From Nilaparvata lugens (taxonomy: Eukaryota; Arthropoda; Insecta; Hemiptera; Delphacidae): a stretch of 64,000 nucleotides of DNA. Shown one piece after another: positions 1 to 12,319 of the stretch. Under the pieces are notes generated by a model that saw only the letters and a list, made by a program, of their open reading frames with translations, was not told where the DNA came from and did no database searches. Made by a program: the position numbers and the translations under genes. Numbering within the stretch: position 1 is the first letter of the stretch; every line of letters starts with the position of its first letter. The DNA lies in assembly GCF_014356525.2 (NCBI RefSeq), contig NC_052509.1, positions 33,964,584-34,028,583 of the forward strand. Direction: 5' to 3'.

Positions 1-199
1 AAAGATAAGTGAGCGGTAGAAGCGAGAAAGTTTTTCAGAAGTGTTTGCGGAAGAACGTATTTTTGTCTATAAAGCGGTGCCGTTTCTAAGCGGCCCTAAT
101 ATGATGTTGTACAGTGGACATAATATAGCAGCCGTTAAAACGGTGAGGAGACATATAAACTGATACCATTTAACTTGATTTTTCTAAAACATTCTATAA

Positions 200-640
200 G
201 GTAGACCAAAAAATCATTTTACAGAAAACGTATACCTTGGGTTTCAGATATGAATCGGTAGCCTTTTTTCATTCATACCTAGTTAATCGATTGTTTTTTG
301 TATTCTTCAACATTAGATCAGGGACATTCTCTAATAATTCAGGAGTGCCTCATGGTTGCAACTTGGGCCTCTACTGTAACTACTCTTAATTAATGACATT
401 CCGTTCAGTGTGAAAAATATAGCAATTGCCTAATATATGCAGATGATGTCAAAATTTATCGCGCCATAAATAATTGTTTAGACACTAAATTATTACAACA
501 AGACTCAGATAGGATACATGATTGGAGTCTGAGAAATAAACTGGTACTCAATATACATGAGTGTAGATACTTGACTTTCAAAAGGCAGCTCACACCCTGA
601 TGTTTCCAACTATTCATTGCTGGGTAAGCAACTCGAGTTT
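200..640 (+). pseudogene. Decayed non-LTR retrotransposon (LINE) reverse transcriptase fragment
   Basis: Translation in shifting frames gives a typical LINE reverse transcriptase core: SYLVNR near 275, SGVPHG near 345 (the SGVPQG block), then IYADDVKIYR starting about 435, which holds the catalytic YADD box, followed by ...WSLRNKLVLN near 525. A stop ends the frame near 600, and at least one frameshift separates SGVPHG from YADD. Both ends of the element are missing. The order of blocks is that of jockey-like LINEs, but the clade is not certain. This is a dead fragment with no link to the neighbouring gene. Confidence 0.75.
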
Positions 641-1829
641 AAACCAAGGATCCTTATGCAGATTTTGAAATAATAAACTACAAAATAGTGAAGTTTTTAT
701 ACTATACCAATATAGATTCAATACTCCTCATAATGTCTGGGAAGTGTCATTCTCAAATTATTGTTCACAATCTGATTTATATAAATAGTAATTATAATTA
801 CTATTGTGTTTTAATATCAATCATATAATGTTTATTGAGTTGCTATTGACTCAATGCTATTGAGTTGAAACAATTGAGTACTACCAGAGAAAACTTCTAT
901 AATGAGAAACAGCGTATTCTGTGGTACTACTACCTAACTTCGATCAGCCTTTGGTAGTAGGTACATTATCGCCTACCTTCTCAATCATTCTGTAGTCTAC
1001 CTATCGAAAGTTCCATATTTTCAGACACTCATAAATCAGCTACTAGTCTTAACAAAATGTCTATATCATCAAATTATATTATTCAATCACTTAGCATTTA
1101 GCAAATTGTAATGTTCAAATAAAACTTTGTTTTCTACTGAATCTATTATTTTAAACTTTAATATTTTTTTAACATATTTTACATCATCATTCTTCTTTCA
1201 AGGGTCACTCTTCTGCGTAAATCAATTCTTTAATTCTTGTATATGTGTGTTGAATATTCATTCATTGTAATCAATTGTATATATTCACTGAACATTCATT
1301 CGTTCTGAAAGTCTCTCAACTCGCAACTATACCTTTCCTGAAATTTTCATGGATTATGTGATATTATTGTATAGATAAGAGGATTTGGTTCATTGGTCCT
1401 GTATTTAAGCAATAGATTGAAATAGTGTATCAAGTAATCATTTTCAAAATTCGAGAATCAATTTAATGAAATCCCGATTAATATGCTAACAGATAATAGA
1501 GAGAGATATACTAACACGAGAAAATATTGGGTAAAATAGAGAGAATAACAGTAAAAGTTTTGGAATTAGAATTTATCAAATATTAATGTGGTTGTTAAAT
1601 CACATATGAATATGTGGGATTACATCCGCAACATTTTTAATTCCAATTCTATAAAAATTATGTAACAAATTAAACGTTTCCGAGAAAATTCAAATTTTTG
1701 AACAGTCAGCAGCACAAGCAAAAATGTGAAGTATATTTTGATAGCATATTAATTGGAATTTTGTACAATTTATTATTTTGTATTTAATAGCAATTGGATG
1801 ATTTACTGCAATCTCACGTTTTTCTATAT
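641..1829. other. AT-rich stretch without recognisable genes
   Basis: No reading frame of useful length, RNA gene or structured repeat was seen here. The sequence is AT-rich intergenic DNA between a LINE fragment and a tandem duplication. Confidence 0.5.
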
Positions 1830-2066
1830 TCAATTTCATAATTGTTGAATGAAGTAATTCGTTTCATTGAAGTAACAGTGTTGAGAACGCTCTTCATTCA
1901 ATTACAGAAAAATAATAAAGGAAGCTCAAAGTTTCAATGTTCTATCTTCAATTTTATAATTGTTGAATGAAGTAATTCGTTTCATTGAAGTAACAGTGTT
2001 GAGAACGCTCTTCATTCAATTACAGAAAAATAATAAAGGAAGCTCAAAGTTCCAATGTTCTAGAAT
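1830..2066. repeat. 118-bp tandem duplication, two copies
   Basis: The block beginning attgttgaatgaagtaattc at 1841 recurs at 1959, a period of 118 bp, and the copies are almost identical (about three substitutions). Inside each unit tgaatgaag and cttcattca form a short inverted repeat. The near identity suggests a recent duplication. No coding potential. Confidence 0.85.
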
Positions 2067-2460
2067 TTGTGAAAAAGTTTCAGTATTTGAAGAGTGTGAT
2101 GGTTAGAAGATGACTTCAAAGCCTTCAATCTCAAGTAAACGTTATCCTTTTTAAAAAATCGTTTAATTATATTTTTAACAACGAATAAATTATTCAAACA
2201 GTTATCTGAATAAATTTGATTTGAATATATGAGCATCAATATTGAATGATGCACATCAAAACATATCAAACACTATATTTATACTATATTTATAAAGAGA
2301 GCTTTAATTTTAATAATGATTTTCCAAGAAATCATTATTGGCTAATTTGAAGTCTATACTAATGTCATTATTCAATATCTTCTATAGAGTCGATTACATA
2401 TCCAAACCAATTGCAAAAAAAAAGCTTTACTTGTGTACAGCATTAGTTTTAAAAACAACC

Positions 2461-2507
2461 AATGTACCTAGAATACATTGTATTTAATCTTGTATTCTAG
2501 GTACATT
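2461..2507. repeat. Perfect 17-bp inverted repeat (hairpin)
   Basis: Arms 2461-2477 and 2491-2507 are exact reverse complements (aatgtacctagaataca and its complement) around a 13-base AT-rich loop. It may be a very short MITE or a deletion derivative of a foldback element. No gene is adjacent. Confidence 0.8.
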
Positions 2508-3204
2508 GAGAAACAACCATACACGTATTGTAAAATAAATGTCAAATAATTGTATAGCATTTCTGTGCAATGTAAATTATTAATAGAATTGAAAAGTTAT
2601 TGCATAATTGTTTTATAAATTATTATAAATGATTTGAAAATATTATTGAAAATAAACTCAGCAATGAAATAATATTGAATGTGTGTTTCATTTTAGTTCA
2701 TAGTTTTAGCCTACAGGAGAATTTTCAAGTCAGCTTTGTAAACTAATAACATAGAAAGTATCTACAAATTATACTGTATAAGGAAATTGGAAAGTTGACA
2801 AGCTTAATAACTTGGTTTTCAATCCAATATTCGATCTCTAAAAAAAATATGATGTGGCGCACTCACACAACTTTCCTTGCCGTTATGAAAATTGACCAAC
2901 TGAAGCTAGTGTTCACGCGCATCTCTCAAGTCTACTATTCAAAGATCCTAGCCAGCTGGTGATAGAACAATAACGCTGCAGACACAAATGAAGTCTGTTA
3001 TCTCTTCATAGTGAATGATTTAATAGAAACAACACTTGCCAACAGTTTGCAAATTGAATAATCTTATTTTCTCGAACTTCGAGCTTATTTCCAATTTTAG
3101 GTGAAAATGTTACAGAACAATAATTGTAGAGATTTTTATGCTCATTCTTTTCCACTTGAAATTTTTTGTTTAAATTGTATCTGAAGCCTGATAATTGGGA
3201 ATCT

Positions 3205-3540
3205 AAAATCAAACTTTGCATAAATGGGGCGGAGCTCCTGAAATTTTTACAGATATGGGACTTGTGGCAGTTGATAGAGCTTATCAATGACTATTTTAGG
3301 TAAAAATTTAATCAAAATCGTTGGAGCCGTTTTTGAGAAAATCGCGAAAAACCCTGTTTTTGACAACATTTTCGCCATTTTAACCGCCATCTTGGATTGT
3401 ATTTGATCGAAATTGTTCGTGTCGGATCCTTATAGTGTAAGGACCTTAAGTTCCAAATTTCAAGTCATTCCGTTAATTGGGAGATGAGATATCGTGTACA
3501 TAGACGCACATACACTCATACACACACACACACACAAAAC
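3205..3540 (+). repeat. Dispersed repeat ending in a CA microsatellite
   Basis: The block contains gccgtttttgagaaaatcgc, then cattttcgccattttaaccgcc, then ggatccttatagtgtaagg, and ends in a (CA)n run at about 3515-3538. This layout is one I remember as a very abundant dispersed element in planthopper sequence, but no second copy lies in the window, so the call rests on memory. The reading frames across it are by-products of the CA run. Confidence 0.45.
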
Positions 3541-4442
3541 ACTTTTTTGGACTCAGGGGACCTTGAAACGTATAGAAATTTGGGTTCCTCAATTTTTTTT
3601 CGGAAAGCAATACTAATAAGAACTAACAATAATGAAATATTGTTATTATTTCATTTCAAAGATAATGATAAATACAATAAAATAATTCATTAAGCTTGAG
3701 CTTGAATTGATTAATTTATCTCAACAATTTGGATTTAAATATTTTAGAAAAAAATTAAAATAACGCTTATCATCACATAGCAATAACTGAAATCAATTCA
3801 AACAGTATCTACACTTGAATCTAATCAAACTTTTGAATTTATTCAAAACAGTATGTATAACAAACAGTATCTCAGTGACTCGAGATATTACAGTTACCTT
3901 ATATTGATAGTTATCAATATTATTGAATCATAATACACGAATTATTTATGAATATCGATACTATTCAGAAGTAGTATACTCCAAGTTTGCAATTATCAAT
4001 CATTATATACATCATATAATAAAATCATGATTCCATAGGTCATTGATTTGAATAATTCCAGTCAGGTATTCGATATATCAATCTATAGGCGGAGATAAAA
4101 AAATTAATTCTCTTTGTGCATAAAGATATGAAAGTTTTTTCTATTTAATTTTTGCAATCCATCATGAACTGCGATCATCACTTCACTTAGAACAAGAGAA
4201 GCCTGTACTTCTATTCATTCTTCATTCGAATTCTTCTATTATGATGAGTCGATTTCTGTAATTGTATGGGAAATGCACCATGATGTAGTGGACAAGAGGG
4301 TATAAGTAGTTAAAGACAATAAATCTTCAGTCTATCAATATCAATTCCAGAGATGAATGAATAACAAGCAATCTAACATGGGAAAAAGATTTTAGGGACT
4401 ATTGAAGAAAAATGATAATAGTTAAGAAAAGATCAGAAAATT
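3541..4442. other. AT-rich stretch without recognisable genes
   Basis: Only short AT-rich sequence is seen between the CA-ended repeat and the 3' end of the proteasome gene. Confidence 0.5.
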
Positions 4443-4489
4443 TTTATTAAACCAAGTGATATAATATAATAAATTGTTTGAAATTTATT
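4443..4489 (-). promoter_or_regulatory. Polyadenylation signals of the proteasome beta-6 gene
   Basis: On the minus strand AATAAA occurs at 4489-4484, seven bases after the stop codon, and again at 4448-4443. The first is unusually close to the stop, so the second is the better candidate for 3' end formation. Confidence 0.5.
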
Positions 4490-4495
4490 TCCATA

Positions 4496-4681
4496 TTAAT
4501 CTTTACGCAATACCATTCTATCCTCCTTGATGCCATCTTTGGTGATGATGTTAATGTGAACACCATCTCCAGTGTAGAAGTCACGCTCGGCAGCCGCAAT
4601 GAACGAGTCCTTCACCAGATTCAGCGCTCTTTCCATTGAAACCGGACCAAGCTCCATGTTCTGCATGTTTTTCAACCCAAT
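4496..4681 (-). CDS. Psmb1: Proteasome beta-6, coding exon 4 (C-terminus)
   Basis: The acceptor TGATAG ends at 4682. The exon reads [20 protein letters not shown], then [19 protein letters not shown] and a C-terminus ...DRMVLRKD followed by TAA at 4498-4496. KNMQN and AAERD.YTGD are conserved in animal beta-6. It joins exon 3 in phase 0 as [12 protein letters not shown]. It is too short and lacks a start codon, so it does not show as an open frame of its own. Confidence 0.94.
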   Translation of the reverse strand: MGLKNMQNMELGPVSMERALNLVKDSFIAAAERDFYTGDGVHINIITKDGIKEDRMVLRKD

Positions 4682-4919
4682 CTATCAAAACATTATTTCG
4701 CCATTAGTTAGCTTTATCATAGAAAACCAGGCAATTTATTCTTTGTAGCTTTGAATATCAAACCAAGGAAGCAGCAGTATTGATTACTAATTCAGCAATA
4801 CACGAAACGATTACCAAAGAGATCCAGGGGGAACTGAACGTGTGTACCAGCCGCTTCCAGACGGCTAGCACACAAGCTTAGGTTTGTCTGTCCAGGTGAA
4901 CCTCTTTTGTGAACCTTCA

Positions 4920-5497
4920 GGCTGTTCGGCACACTTTTTTCATTATTTGAATTGTATAATCTTTTTCAATATAATTTATTGTTAAGATCATTATAAGAGT
5001 GAGAAAAAGTGGCAACTGAAATTTTCAAGTGGTCCAATAAGCGAGTTATGGGTTGTTGAAGTGCTGAATTTCCATATTCCGTTTTCTTTCCAGATCATAA
5101 ACGGTTTCGACTATATTTTTAGAACTTCTCTTAAAACTTAAAAAAATGTATTTTTCCAAACTAAAACATTTTATTCCCCATATCGTTCATAAATAAAAAT
5201 GTAACATTTTTGTAGATTCGATAACTTGTTTATTTTGTCATTAATCGCGAAAAAACACATATTAGAACAAAGCCAATGATATTCTGAATGTAATAAAAAA
5301 CTCCAATGGAGAATTCGAAACCGTTTATGATCTGTAAAGAAAACGGAGTTTAGCACTTCAACAACCCATAACTCGCTTATTGGACCACTTAAAAATTTCA
5401 ATTGCCACTATTTCTCACTCGTATAATGATCTTAACAATAAATTATATTGAAAAAGACTATCCAATTCAAATAATGAAAAAAGTGTGCCGAACAGCC
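4920..5497. mobile_element. Foldback element in intron 3
   Basis: Arms at 4920-5112 and 5316-5497 are inverted repeats of each other (outer end ggctgttcggcacac, inner end cagatcataaacggtttcg), roughly 90 percent alike with small gaps. The ~200-bp spacer holds no gene. This is a non-autonomous palindromic DNA element; the flanks are not clear enough to call a target duplication. Confidence 0.75.
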
Positions 5498-5689
5498 TTA
5501 AAGTGTATGGCTGACCTTCAAAATCACCTCTAATTTGTAGTTTCGACATTATTATGGGTAAGAACTAAAATCATACAGAAAATATTTGAAATCATCTATG
5601 TCTATGTCACAGGATGTAAAAAATTATTATTTCAATAAGTATAGAATAAGCAATGATCTTAATACTGCAAATCAAATGTTGAATTATGC

Positions 5690-6310
5690 AATCACTGAAA
5701 ACAGAGCTCTAGTCTTAAGGCTATGCAAAGGCAATAAAATACTTTCTACTGTTGATATTTTAGACAGTTTTTCGATTTTTATACTATCAAAGAGAAAAAA
5801 AATTTTTAGGAAAAAGGTTTTTCTCCAATCATTACTTTTCGAGATATGAGCACATAAAGTAAATATTTTTGGACAGATAATTTCAAATTCGGTGAGAGAT
5901 AAATTCATGAAATTTGAGGATAGATTCAACAATGTATTGTTGATTGAATAGAACAAAAATTTTCTGAAAATATAAATTTTTGAGAAAGTTATTCAATTTA
6001 CTAAAAATTATTTTTGGTAAATTGAATCTCTCAAAAATTGATATTTTCAGAAAATGTTTGTTCTATTCAATCAACAATATAATGAAGAATATATCCTCAA
6101 AATTTCATGGATTCAAGTCTTACCGAATTCGTCCCAAAAATTTGCACTTTATACACTCATATCTCAAAAAGTAATTCGGAAAGAACATCTTTCTGAGAAA
6201 CCTTTTTACTTTGTTAGCTTGATCTTATACATATTGAAAAACTTGCAGAAATATCAAAAGTAGAAGGTTTTTTTTAGCCTTTGCACAGCTTTAAAATAAG
6301 TCTTTTTAAT
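5690..6310. mobile_element. Second foldback element, centred near 6005
   Basis: The sequence is a long imperfect palindrome around attcaatttact/ggtaaattgaat near 6000-6025. Outward, matching blocks include gaacaaaa...ttttctgaaaat against attttcagaaaatgtttgttc and, at the ends, gctatgcaaaggc near 5720 against gcctttgcacagc near 6278. The spacer is only a few bases. The open frames on both strands are complementary shadows of the palindrome, not genes. Confidence 0.7.
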
Positions 6311-6393
6311 GGAGATAACTGGAGAACAACCATTTTGCATCTTCCACGAAATTACATTTACAATAAGTTACAAATTTGCAATTTATTGATAAT

Positions 6394-6441
6394 AGTCCAG
6401 TCAAATGGTCGTTTCTCAGGAAACAGCCCCGAAAGAATATT
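6394..6441. repeat. Left outer arm matching 8465-8512
   Basis: agtccagtcaaatggtcgtt and the following cagccccgaaagaat recur inverted at 8465-8512. The right copy directly abuts the inner foldback arm ending at 8464, while the left copy lies 1.2 kb from its partner arm, so this arm appears to have been split by later insertions. Confidence 0.65.
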
Positions 6442-6665
6442 TCTCGACGGTTATATATGTATTTTGGGGCGCTGAATTCGAATCTGAAATTTGCTGACAA
6501 GCCAGAGGGCGGCTTCACCCCCAAAACCCCCAAAATTTCAGACTTTTTTCAATTTTCCCATTTTATCTCACGAACCTTGAGTTTCTCAAGAAAAATCATT
6601 CTTGAAAAAATTAAGGAGAATAAAATATCCAATAAATTGAGTCGTCGCGCAGGACTCTACCATTA

Positions 6666-7427
6666 TTATTGACCGAAGATCCTAAATAAATGCTGCAAAT
6701 CACCCCGAAGACCTCTGCTACTGCAGACATTGACAACAGGGCTAACAGCTAGATGGAAATTCGATGAGAACTACTATCCAAAAATTAGTTGCCAGCCCGG
6801 GAATCGAACCCGGTACCTCAGGCTAGTCAGGAATGCTTGCCCTTACACCAAACTGACAATCTCTGGATAGCAGCGCTCATTTGATACGAAGCCATAGCGG
6901 CCAACTAGTTACAGATGGAATTAAATAGAGAATGCATTTATTCAAATTTTTGGATAGTAGTTCTCATCGAATTTCCATCTAGCTATTAGCCCTGTTGTCA
7001 ATGTCTGCAGTAGCAGAGGTCTTCGGGGTGATTTGCAGCATTTATTTAGGATTTTCGTTCAATAATAATCATATATTAATTAGCATTTGAATAAATGCAT
7101 TCTCTATTTAATTCCATCTGTAACTAGTTGGCCGCTATGGCTTCGTATCAAATGAGCGCTGCTATCCAGAGATTGTCAGTTTGGTGTAAAGGCAAGCATT
7201 CCTGACTAGCAATTGGGAGGTACCGGGTTCGATTCCCGGGCTGGCAACTAATTTTTGGATAGTAGTTCTCATCGAATTTCCATCTAGCTGTTAGCCCTGT
7301 TGTCAATGTCTGCAGTAGCAGAGGTCTTCGGGGTGATTAGCAGCATTTATTTAGGATTTTCGTTCAATAATAATTATATATTAATTAGCATTTGAATGAA
7401 TGCATTCTCTATTTAATTCCATCTGGA
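6666..7427. mobile_element. tRNA-derived SINE cluster flanked by a target duplication
   Basis: Three SINE copies lie here: an inverted copy (about 6680-6918), a 5'-truncated tail (about 6943-7120, plus strand) and a nearly full plus-strand copy (7121-7427). The full copy has a tRNA-like head with a box-A-like tggtgtaaagg at 7182-7192 and a perfect box B ggttcgattcc at 7226-7236 inside gccagcccggg pairing, then an unrelated body ending in an AT-rich tail. The direct repeat ggactctaccatt occurs at 6653-6665 and 7427-7439 and looks like the target duplication of the whole cluster. The tRNA-like part is not a functional tRNA gene. Confidence 0.8.
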
Positions 7428-7666
7428 CTCTACCATTTTTGGTTCCGGAGCTACGGATTTTCAAAAAGGGGCATTTTTAAGGGGTTTTCAAAATTATGCA
7501 AACCTACCACTTCTACCCTATACAACATGAATATTTCTCTAGTATAGATAAAAAACCACACATCACGTGAAAGACCAATTCATTATGAACAGGATTCCTT
7601 AGGAATTTTCGAATTTAGTAGTGGGGGAGGGGGAATATTACAAAAATACATATTTCGGCTGAAATC

Positions 7667-8464
7667 ATCTCACGCGGGCTATTTTCTATGAGAATCACCC
7701 GTTAGAAACATTTAATTTCAGTATTTCCTAGTGGGGGGTACGTCATAAGGATACGTCAAGGATCAAAACTTTAAACACTTATAACTTTTGACAGAATGAT
7801 CAGATCTCCTCGTACTACCTACATCTCATTCTTCTCAGCTCGTCAAGGCGGTTCAAAATCATGTATCATAATTGAAATTTGATGAAAAAAAAACACTTTT
7901 AGTGTATTTAGCCCTTATTTAAATACACAGAAAAATGGCCAATGTTTTATATTCAAAACGGTGTATCTCGGAAACCCGGAATGATAAAAAATGGTACTTG
8001 GTCTTGATTTGAAGAACAGAATCTCCTCTTTCATGTGAGGTAAATGAATTGTGTAAAAATATAATCGTGAGGTAAGATACGTTTGATTGAAAAAATCAAG
8101 AAATTTGCGATATTTTCCTCATATTTACAGTCTAGACAGTTTTTCTATAATAAACAGTCATGCAAAATGATTTTATGAATATAAAAAATTGGCCATTTTT
8201 CTGTGTATTTAAATAAGGGCTAAATACACTAAAAGTGTTTTTTTTTCATCAAATTTCAATTATGATACATGATTTTGAACCGCCTTGACGAGCTGAGAAG
8301 AATGAGATGTAGGTAGTACGAGGAGCTCTGATTATTCTGTCAAAAGTTATAAGTGTTTAAAGTTTTGATCCTTGACGTATCCTTATGACGTACCCCCCAC
8401 TAGGAAATACTGAAATTAAATGTTTCTAACGGGTGATTCTCATAGAAAATAGCCCGCGTGAGAT
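7667..8464. mobile_element. Foldback element with 274-bp arms
   Basis: Arms 7667-7940 and 8191-8464 are near-identical inverted repeats around a 250-bp AT-rich spacer. The arms contain tttcagtatttcctagt, gtcaaggatcaaaa and cgtcaaggcggttcaaaatc. A diverged relative with the same core words lies at 43905-45285, so this is a family. No transposase is encoded. Confidence 0.88.
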
Positions 8465-8895
8465 TCTTTCGGGGCTGTTTCCTGAAAAACGACCATTTGA
8501 CTGGACTTTGAAAGTAGGCTACTTGTAAGTCAATCTTCTTTCATGATGAGAATTAATACTTTATTCTATCAACATATTCTTCTGAAATCAATAAATTCAA
8601 GCTGCAATCTACCTACTTAATGACAATGCATACCGTAGTTTGTGAGCACAAGTATCGAATAGTTTTTTATTTGTTTTTGGAATTTTATTCAAATAGAATA
8701 GTTGACTAGGATTAATTTCAAGTTGAAGCATAATACTTGGTGAATTATTTTGTTACTTCTCGACTAACAGTATCAATTTCATTAAAATCAATAACAATTG
8801 AATTAATTATTAAGATTTAATATAGATTCATAGGTTTATTAGATTTATTTAGATTGAAAATGTCCTAGAAACCGGGCACTAAGCTGCAAAGTTAC

Positions 8896-9132
8896 CTGAT
8901 TATCGAGCAACGGTTGAAGGAAAGCTCCAGCCGAACCTCCGGCAACATAGTGGGTTTTCTCGCAGTGACCGACCGGGTCGTAGCTGTGCAGAATGCCTTT
9001 GCCATCGGCGTCCAGGCCGGCCACAATGTTGGACACGTAGTAGGGGAAGAAACGCCGGTTGTACAGCACTGTCGACAACATTTGGCCCACAGCTAGTGAC
9101 GACATCTCTTTGTTATGCTCGTGCAAGTACAT
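8896..9132 (-). CDS. Psmb1: Proteasome beta-6, coding exon 3
   Basis: The acceptor CACAG ends at 9133 and the donor GTAAC starts at 8895; both flanking junctions are phase 0. The exon encodes [39 protein letters not shown], then [31 protein letters not shown]...GLD..GKG and SYDPVG are diagnostic for beta-6 and form the central beta sheet and the ring contact face. The frame runs on past the donor, which could mislead a simple ORF caller; homology places the end at LDNQ. Confidence 0.95.
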
Positions 9133-9714
9133 CTGTGCAAATGGAAAATATTCTCATATGTAGGCCTACACCAAAATCAATTCGTAGAAAATAGAAAAAT
9201 ATTTCTCAAATTTATTTACCAATATAGTATTAGAACTATAACTGAAATTGTGGAACTTCACCAATATTAAAACTGATTATCATGCTGGATATCCTATCAT
9301 TTTACGACTGAAGAAATGAAATGAAAGAAATATAAGCTATTTTTATAAATTATATTTCTTAGTAAATCATCTTTAACGATACTACCTAAACATACGACCA
9401 TTTAAGAGACAGAAAAAATGTGACGACAACCGACAACCAATCCCACATCCATCTAATTTCTAATGGAATCTACATAAATATTTAAATCATATAATCAAAT
9501 ACTAGATGGTTATTTTTGTAGTGGATGATATGCCTATATGAGCACTAGGCTTAACTTAATGGGAAGGTCGAAGATGATAGATGTGTAGCCCTCATTTGAG
9601 CCACTACTAACTTGAAAAAAGATCAGCCAAAGATGTTTTTATTAAAGTGATACTTTTTTAAACCATTGAATTTCTCAGCGATGACAAGGTGCGATTCAAA
9701 ATTGTCATTTTACT

Positions 9715-9945
9715 AGCTCTACAGCCCAGGGTGGGCTTTCGCTTTCTCCACAACCTTCCTCCAAGCCTATCTGTCTTCAATTAATCTTCTTCATCCTTAT
9801 TAAATCATATCTGATCTCATACTTCCATTGTATTCTCGGTCTTCACCTTTTCCTTTTCGAGTGAAGCTTTTCTTTAATCACTATTTTTTGCATTCTGTTG
9901 TCATTCATCCTTTAAACATGTCCGAACCATCTCAGTCCTCAGATA
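9715..9945 (-). pseudogene. LINE C-terminal remnant
   Basis: On the minus strand tggaggaaggttgtggagaaagcg translates to AWRKVVEKAKAHPGL followed by a stop, a C-terminal signature I associate with insect LINE ORF2 proteins (...W+..V..AK.H.GL). Upstream the strand is broken. The element is far from complete and lies in intron 2 of the proteasome gene. Confidence 0.55.
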
Positions 9946-11040
9946 AGGACCCTTGGCATGTAAACCCCGTTCAAGGACAATTCCCCAGTCAGCTGACTGC
10001 AGTGAAGACAACAAAAGTAACAAGTAAGTATTGTGATGTACTTGTTGGGGAATTACTATCGCCGCCAAGATTAAGTCGACACACATATAACGAATCTTGT
10101 ACTGAGTCCCCAGTATTGAGGTTAGGAATTTGAAAATGCGTGCGTGGACGCAAAGCGAACACCAGACTGACTGAGTCACTACAAGATTCGATACAATCGT
10201 CTGAATCGCGGGAGGCATAAACACTCGCTCACCCTTGATTCTTCTTATGACTGATTGTATAATGATAAAATTTCAGATGCAGTGTAGCGGTCGCTAAACA
10301 CTGAGTACGGAGATCTTAAAACTATTACCTGTGCTGAAACAGCATACAAAATCATACAGGTCGAGCAAAAACCCCGAAGTAGATGATCTACGGGACTGCG
10401 TGTCTAATAAGTTCCGAAGGATTAAGATAGGGTACTGAGGACCAGAGACCGTTCGGAATAAACTTTGAGAACAGAGTCTTGTCGGGCTTTATGCTCTATT
10501 GTAGGAAATTATATTATCTCCAGCTGCATCTGCCATACAGTAGAAAAATTCGCTCCCAAGCCGAAGTTGGTCACAGATAAAAGCTGATATATGAGCAGGT
10601 AAGGACAGAGAATAGGTAATCTCGATCTGACCCCACACACTATATCCATTTAGATCTGTTCCAATATCCAGGTTGAATAAATTATTTCAATGATCGTACT
10701 TGATCGGTTCTTGATAATACAGAACGTGTCAGACACAATAATTGACAGGCTTAAGAAATAATCGAACTCAGAAGACGAATTGACAAAGTGGAAATATAAT
10801 ATAATAAAATATATAATTTGACAGTGCAGATTTAAAGCTTGAATTACAGATTGAAAATAGTTTAAATAATTCTTTGGAAAAATGCGTAGTACAAAACGGA
10901 ACTCTTATCTTATACTCAGCTGTTGATAAGTGAGCCTTATCGCTCGGGTACCAACTGTTTGTTTGGCAAACCTTCTATTTTTATAGGGGTAATTATAATT
11001 TTTACAGTTCATTCTCTCCTTTCATGAGACTTACTCAAAA
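9946..11040. other. Intron 2 sequence with no recognised gene
   Basis: The stretch has a higher GC content than its surroundings around 10060-10700, but no coding frame with recognisable motifs, no tRNA and no inverted repeat of note was found. It may be further decayed LINE sequence continuing from 9945. Confidence 0.35.
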
Positions 11041-11068
11041 GAATCATCACAGTATCTTTGCTTTTATT

Positions 11069-11240
11069 TTATAAAGCGTTATGGCCTCTTATTAATTTTT
11101 CAAATTCAGCATTGGTTCTCCTTAATCTCCACTCTTCTCCTCCTCTAACGGGACCATGAATTTTTCTTAACACCTTTCGTTCGAATACACTCAAGTTATT
11201 GTCTTCGTTAGTGAGTAAAATTAGTAGAATTGATGGTGAT
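11069..11240 (-). pseudogene. LINE reverse transcriptase C-terminal fragment
   Basis: The minus strand reads NEDNNLSVFERKVLRKIHGP followed by VRGGEEWRLRRTNAEFEKL. LxxFERKxLRKIxGPVxxxxxWRxRxNxE is a familiar block near the end of insect LINE ORF2 proteins. The upstream part of the frame overlaps a foldback arm and is not LINE sequence. Only about 55 residues remain. Confidence 0.7.
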
Positions 11241-11257
11241 GTTGTGAAATCTCTCCA

Positions 11258-12028
11258 TAATAAGAAAACAAAGATATTGTCAAATTTCACTAAAAATTTA
11301 TTAAAAACTTTGAAAAACAGAACCATGGTTTCACGCAGTTAACCAACGCATCATCAGCTGTACTAAGGAATGAGGATACAGAAACATTCTTAACCTTATC
11401 TTAGTAGTCTAGAGCTCCTAAATAATTGGGTGGCAATAACTAAAGTAATGAAAGTAATGAATATTATACATGATATCAAAATACATACACCTTTGTAATT
11501 ATTTTCTAGGTAGAATTAAATTTTCTTTCAGTAAAAGGGATGATTTTTTTTATGACCTCTCTATACAGCTGGTCTGTTACTCTGTCTCTGACTTGGAGAC
11601 GTCTTTGGTATTTGGCTTGACAATCTATAGGCTATTTGAGAAAAAATTTACTTGAAAGGTTATATTTGAAACCTTTCAAAAATTACAGCAAAATAAAGTT
11701 TAACACAAATTTCAATGATAATAATGAGTTGAATTCCAATGTCCTAAATTCAATACAACAGTCCTATATTGGTTATATTATATTATGTACCAGGTGTATA
11801 TATTTTGATATCATGTATAATATTCATTACTTTAGTTATTGCCACCCAATTATTTAGGAGCTCTAGACTACTAAGATTAGGTTAAGAATGTTTCTGTATC
11901 CTCATTCCTCAGTACAGCTGATGATGCGTTGGTTAACTACGTAAAACCATGGTTCTGTTTTAAAGTTTTTAATAAATTTTTAGTGAAATTTGACAATATC
12001 TTTGTTTTCTTATTATTCATTAGTGAAA
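11258..12028. mobile_element. Foldback element with ~240-bp arms
   Basis: Arms 11258-11495 and 11790-12028 are inverted repeats (shared words include agctgatgatgcgttggtt and gagctctagactactaaga, read on the right arm). The ~295-bp spacer has no gene. The left arm abuts or overlaps the LINE fragment at 11069-11240. Confidence 0.8.
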
Positions 12029-12319
12029 GTCCACGATTCAGAGCCGTTTGTAACTACAGATCTTATAAGTGACTCATAAATTCCAAGTTTGATACTTCTA
12101 CTGATGAGCTTGTTCTTTAAAAGCTACATGTTGTTGTGATAACTTATGCTCTATTTCCAGTAATATTTTCTGTTTAATAATGGAACTAATCATATTTTGG
12201 TAATCAAATAACTGGAATTTTTTACTCCCTATTTAAACTTCCTATTATCGATCCTATTCAGATTATTTAATGACGTAGAGATATTAATAATTTTGTAAAC
12301 AGTAATGTAGTGTAGTATA

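Noticed and set aside
5586..6672. Overlapping short ORFs on both strands
   Set aside because: They are mirror images produced by a palindromic foldback element, without protein motifs.
7121..7260. A tRNA gene, because of the perfect box B and CCCGGG stem
   Set aside because: No full cloverleaf can be formed, and the same unit occurs three times with an unrelated body and tail, so it is a tRNA-derived SINE.
9828..10133. 101-residue plus-strand ORF as a host gene
   Set aside because: It is antisense to a LINE C-terminal remnant and has no recognisable domain.
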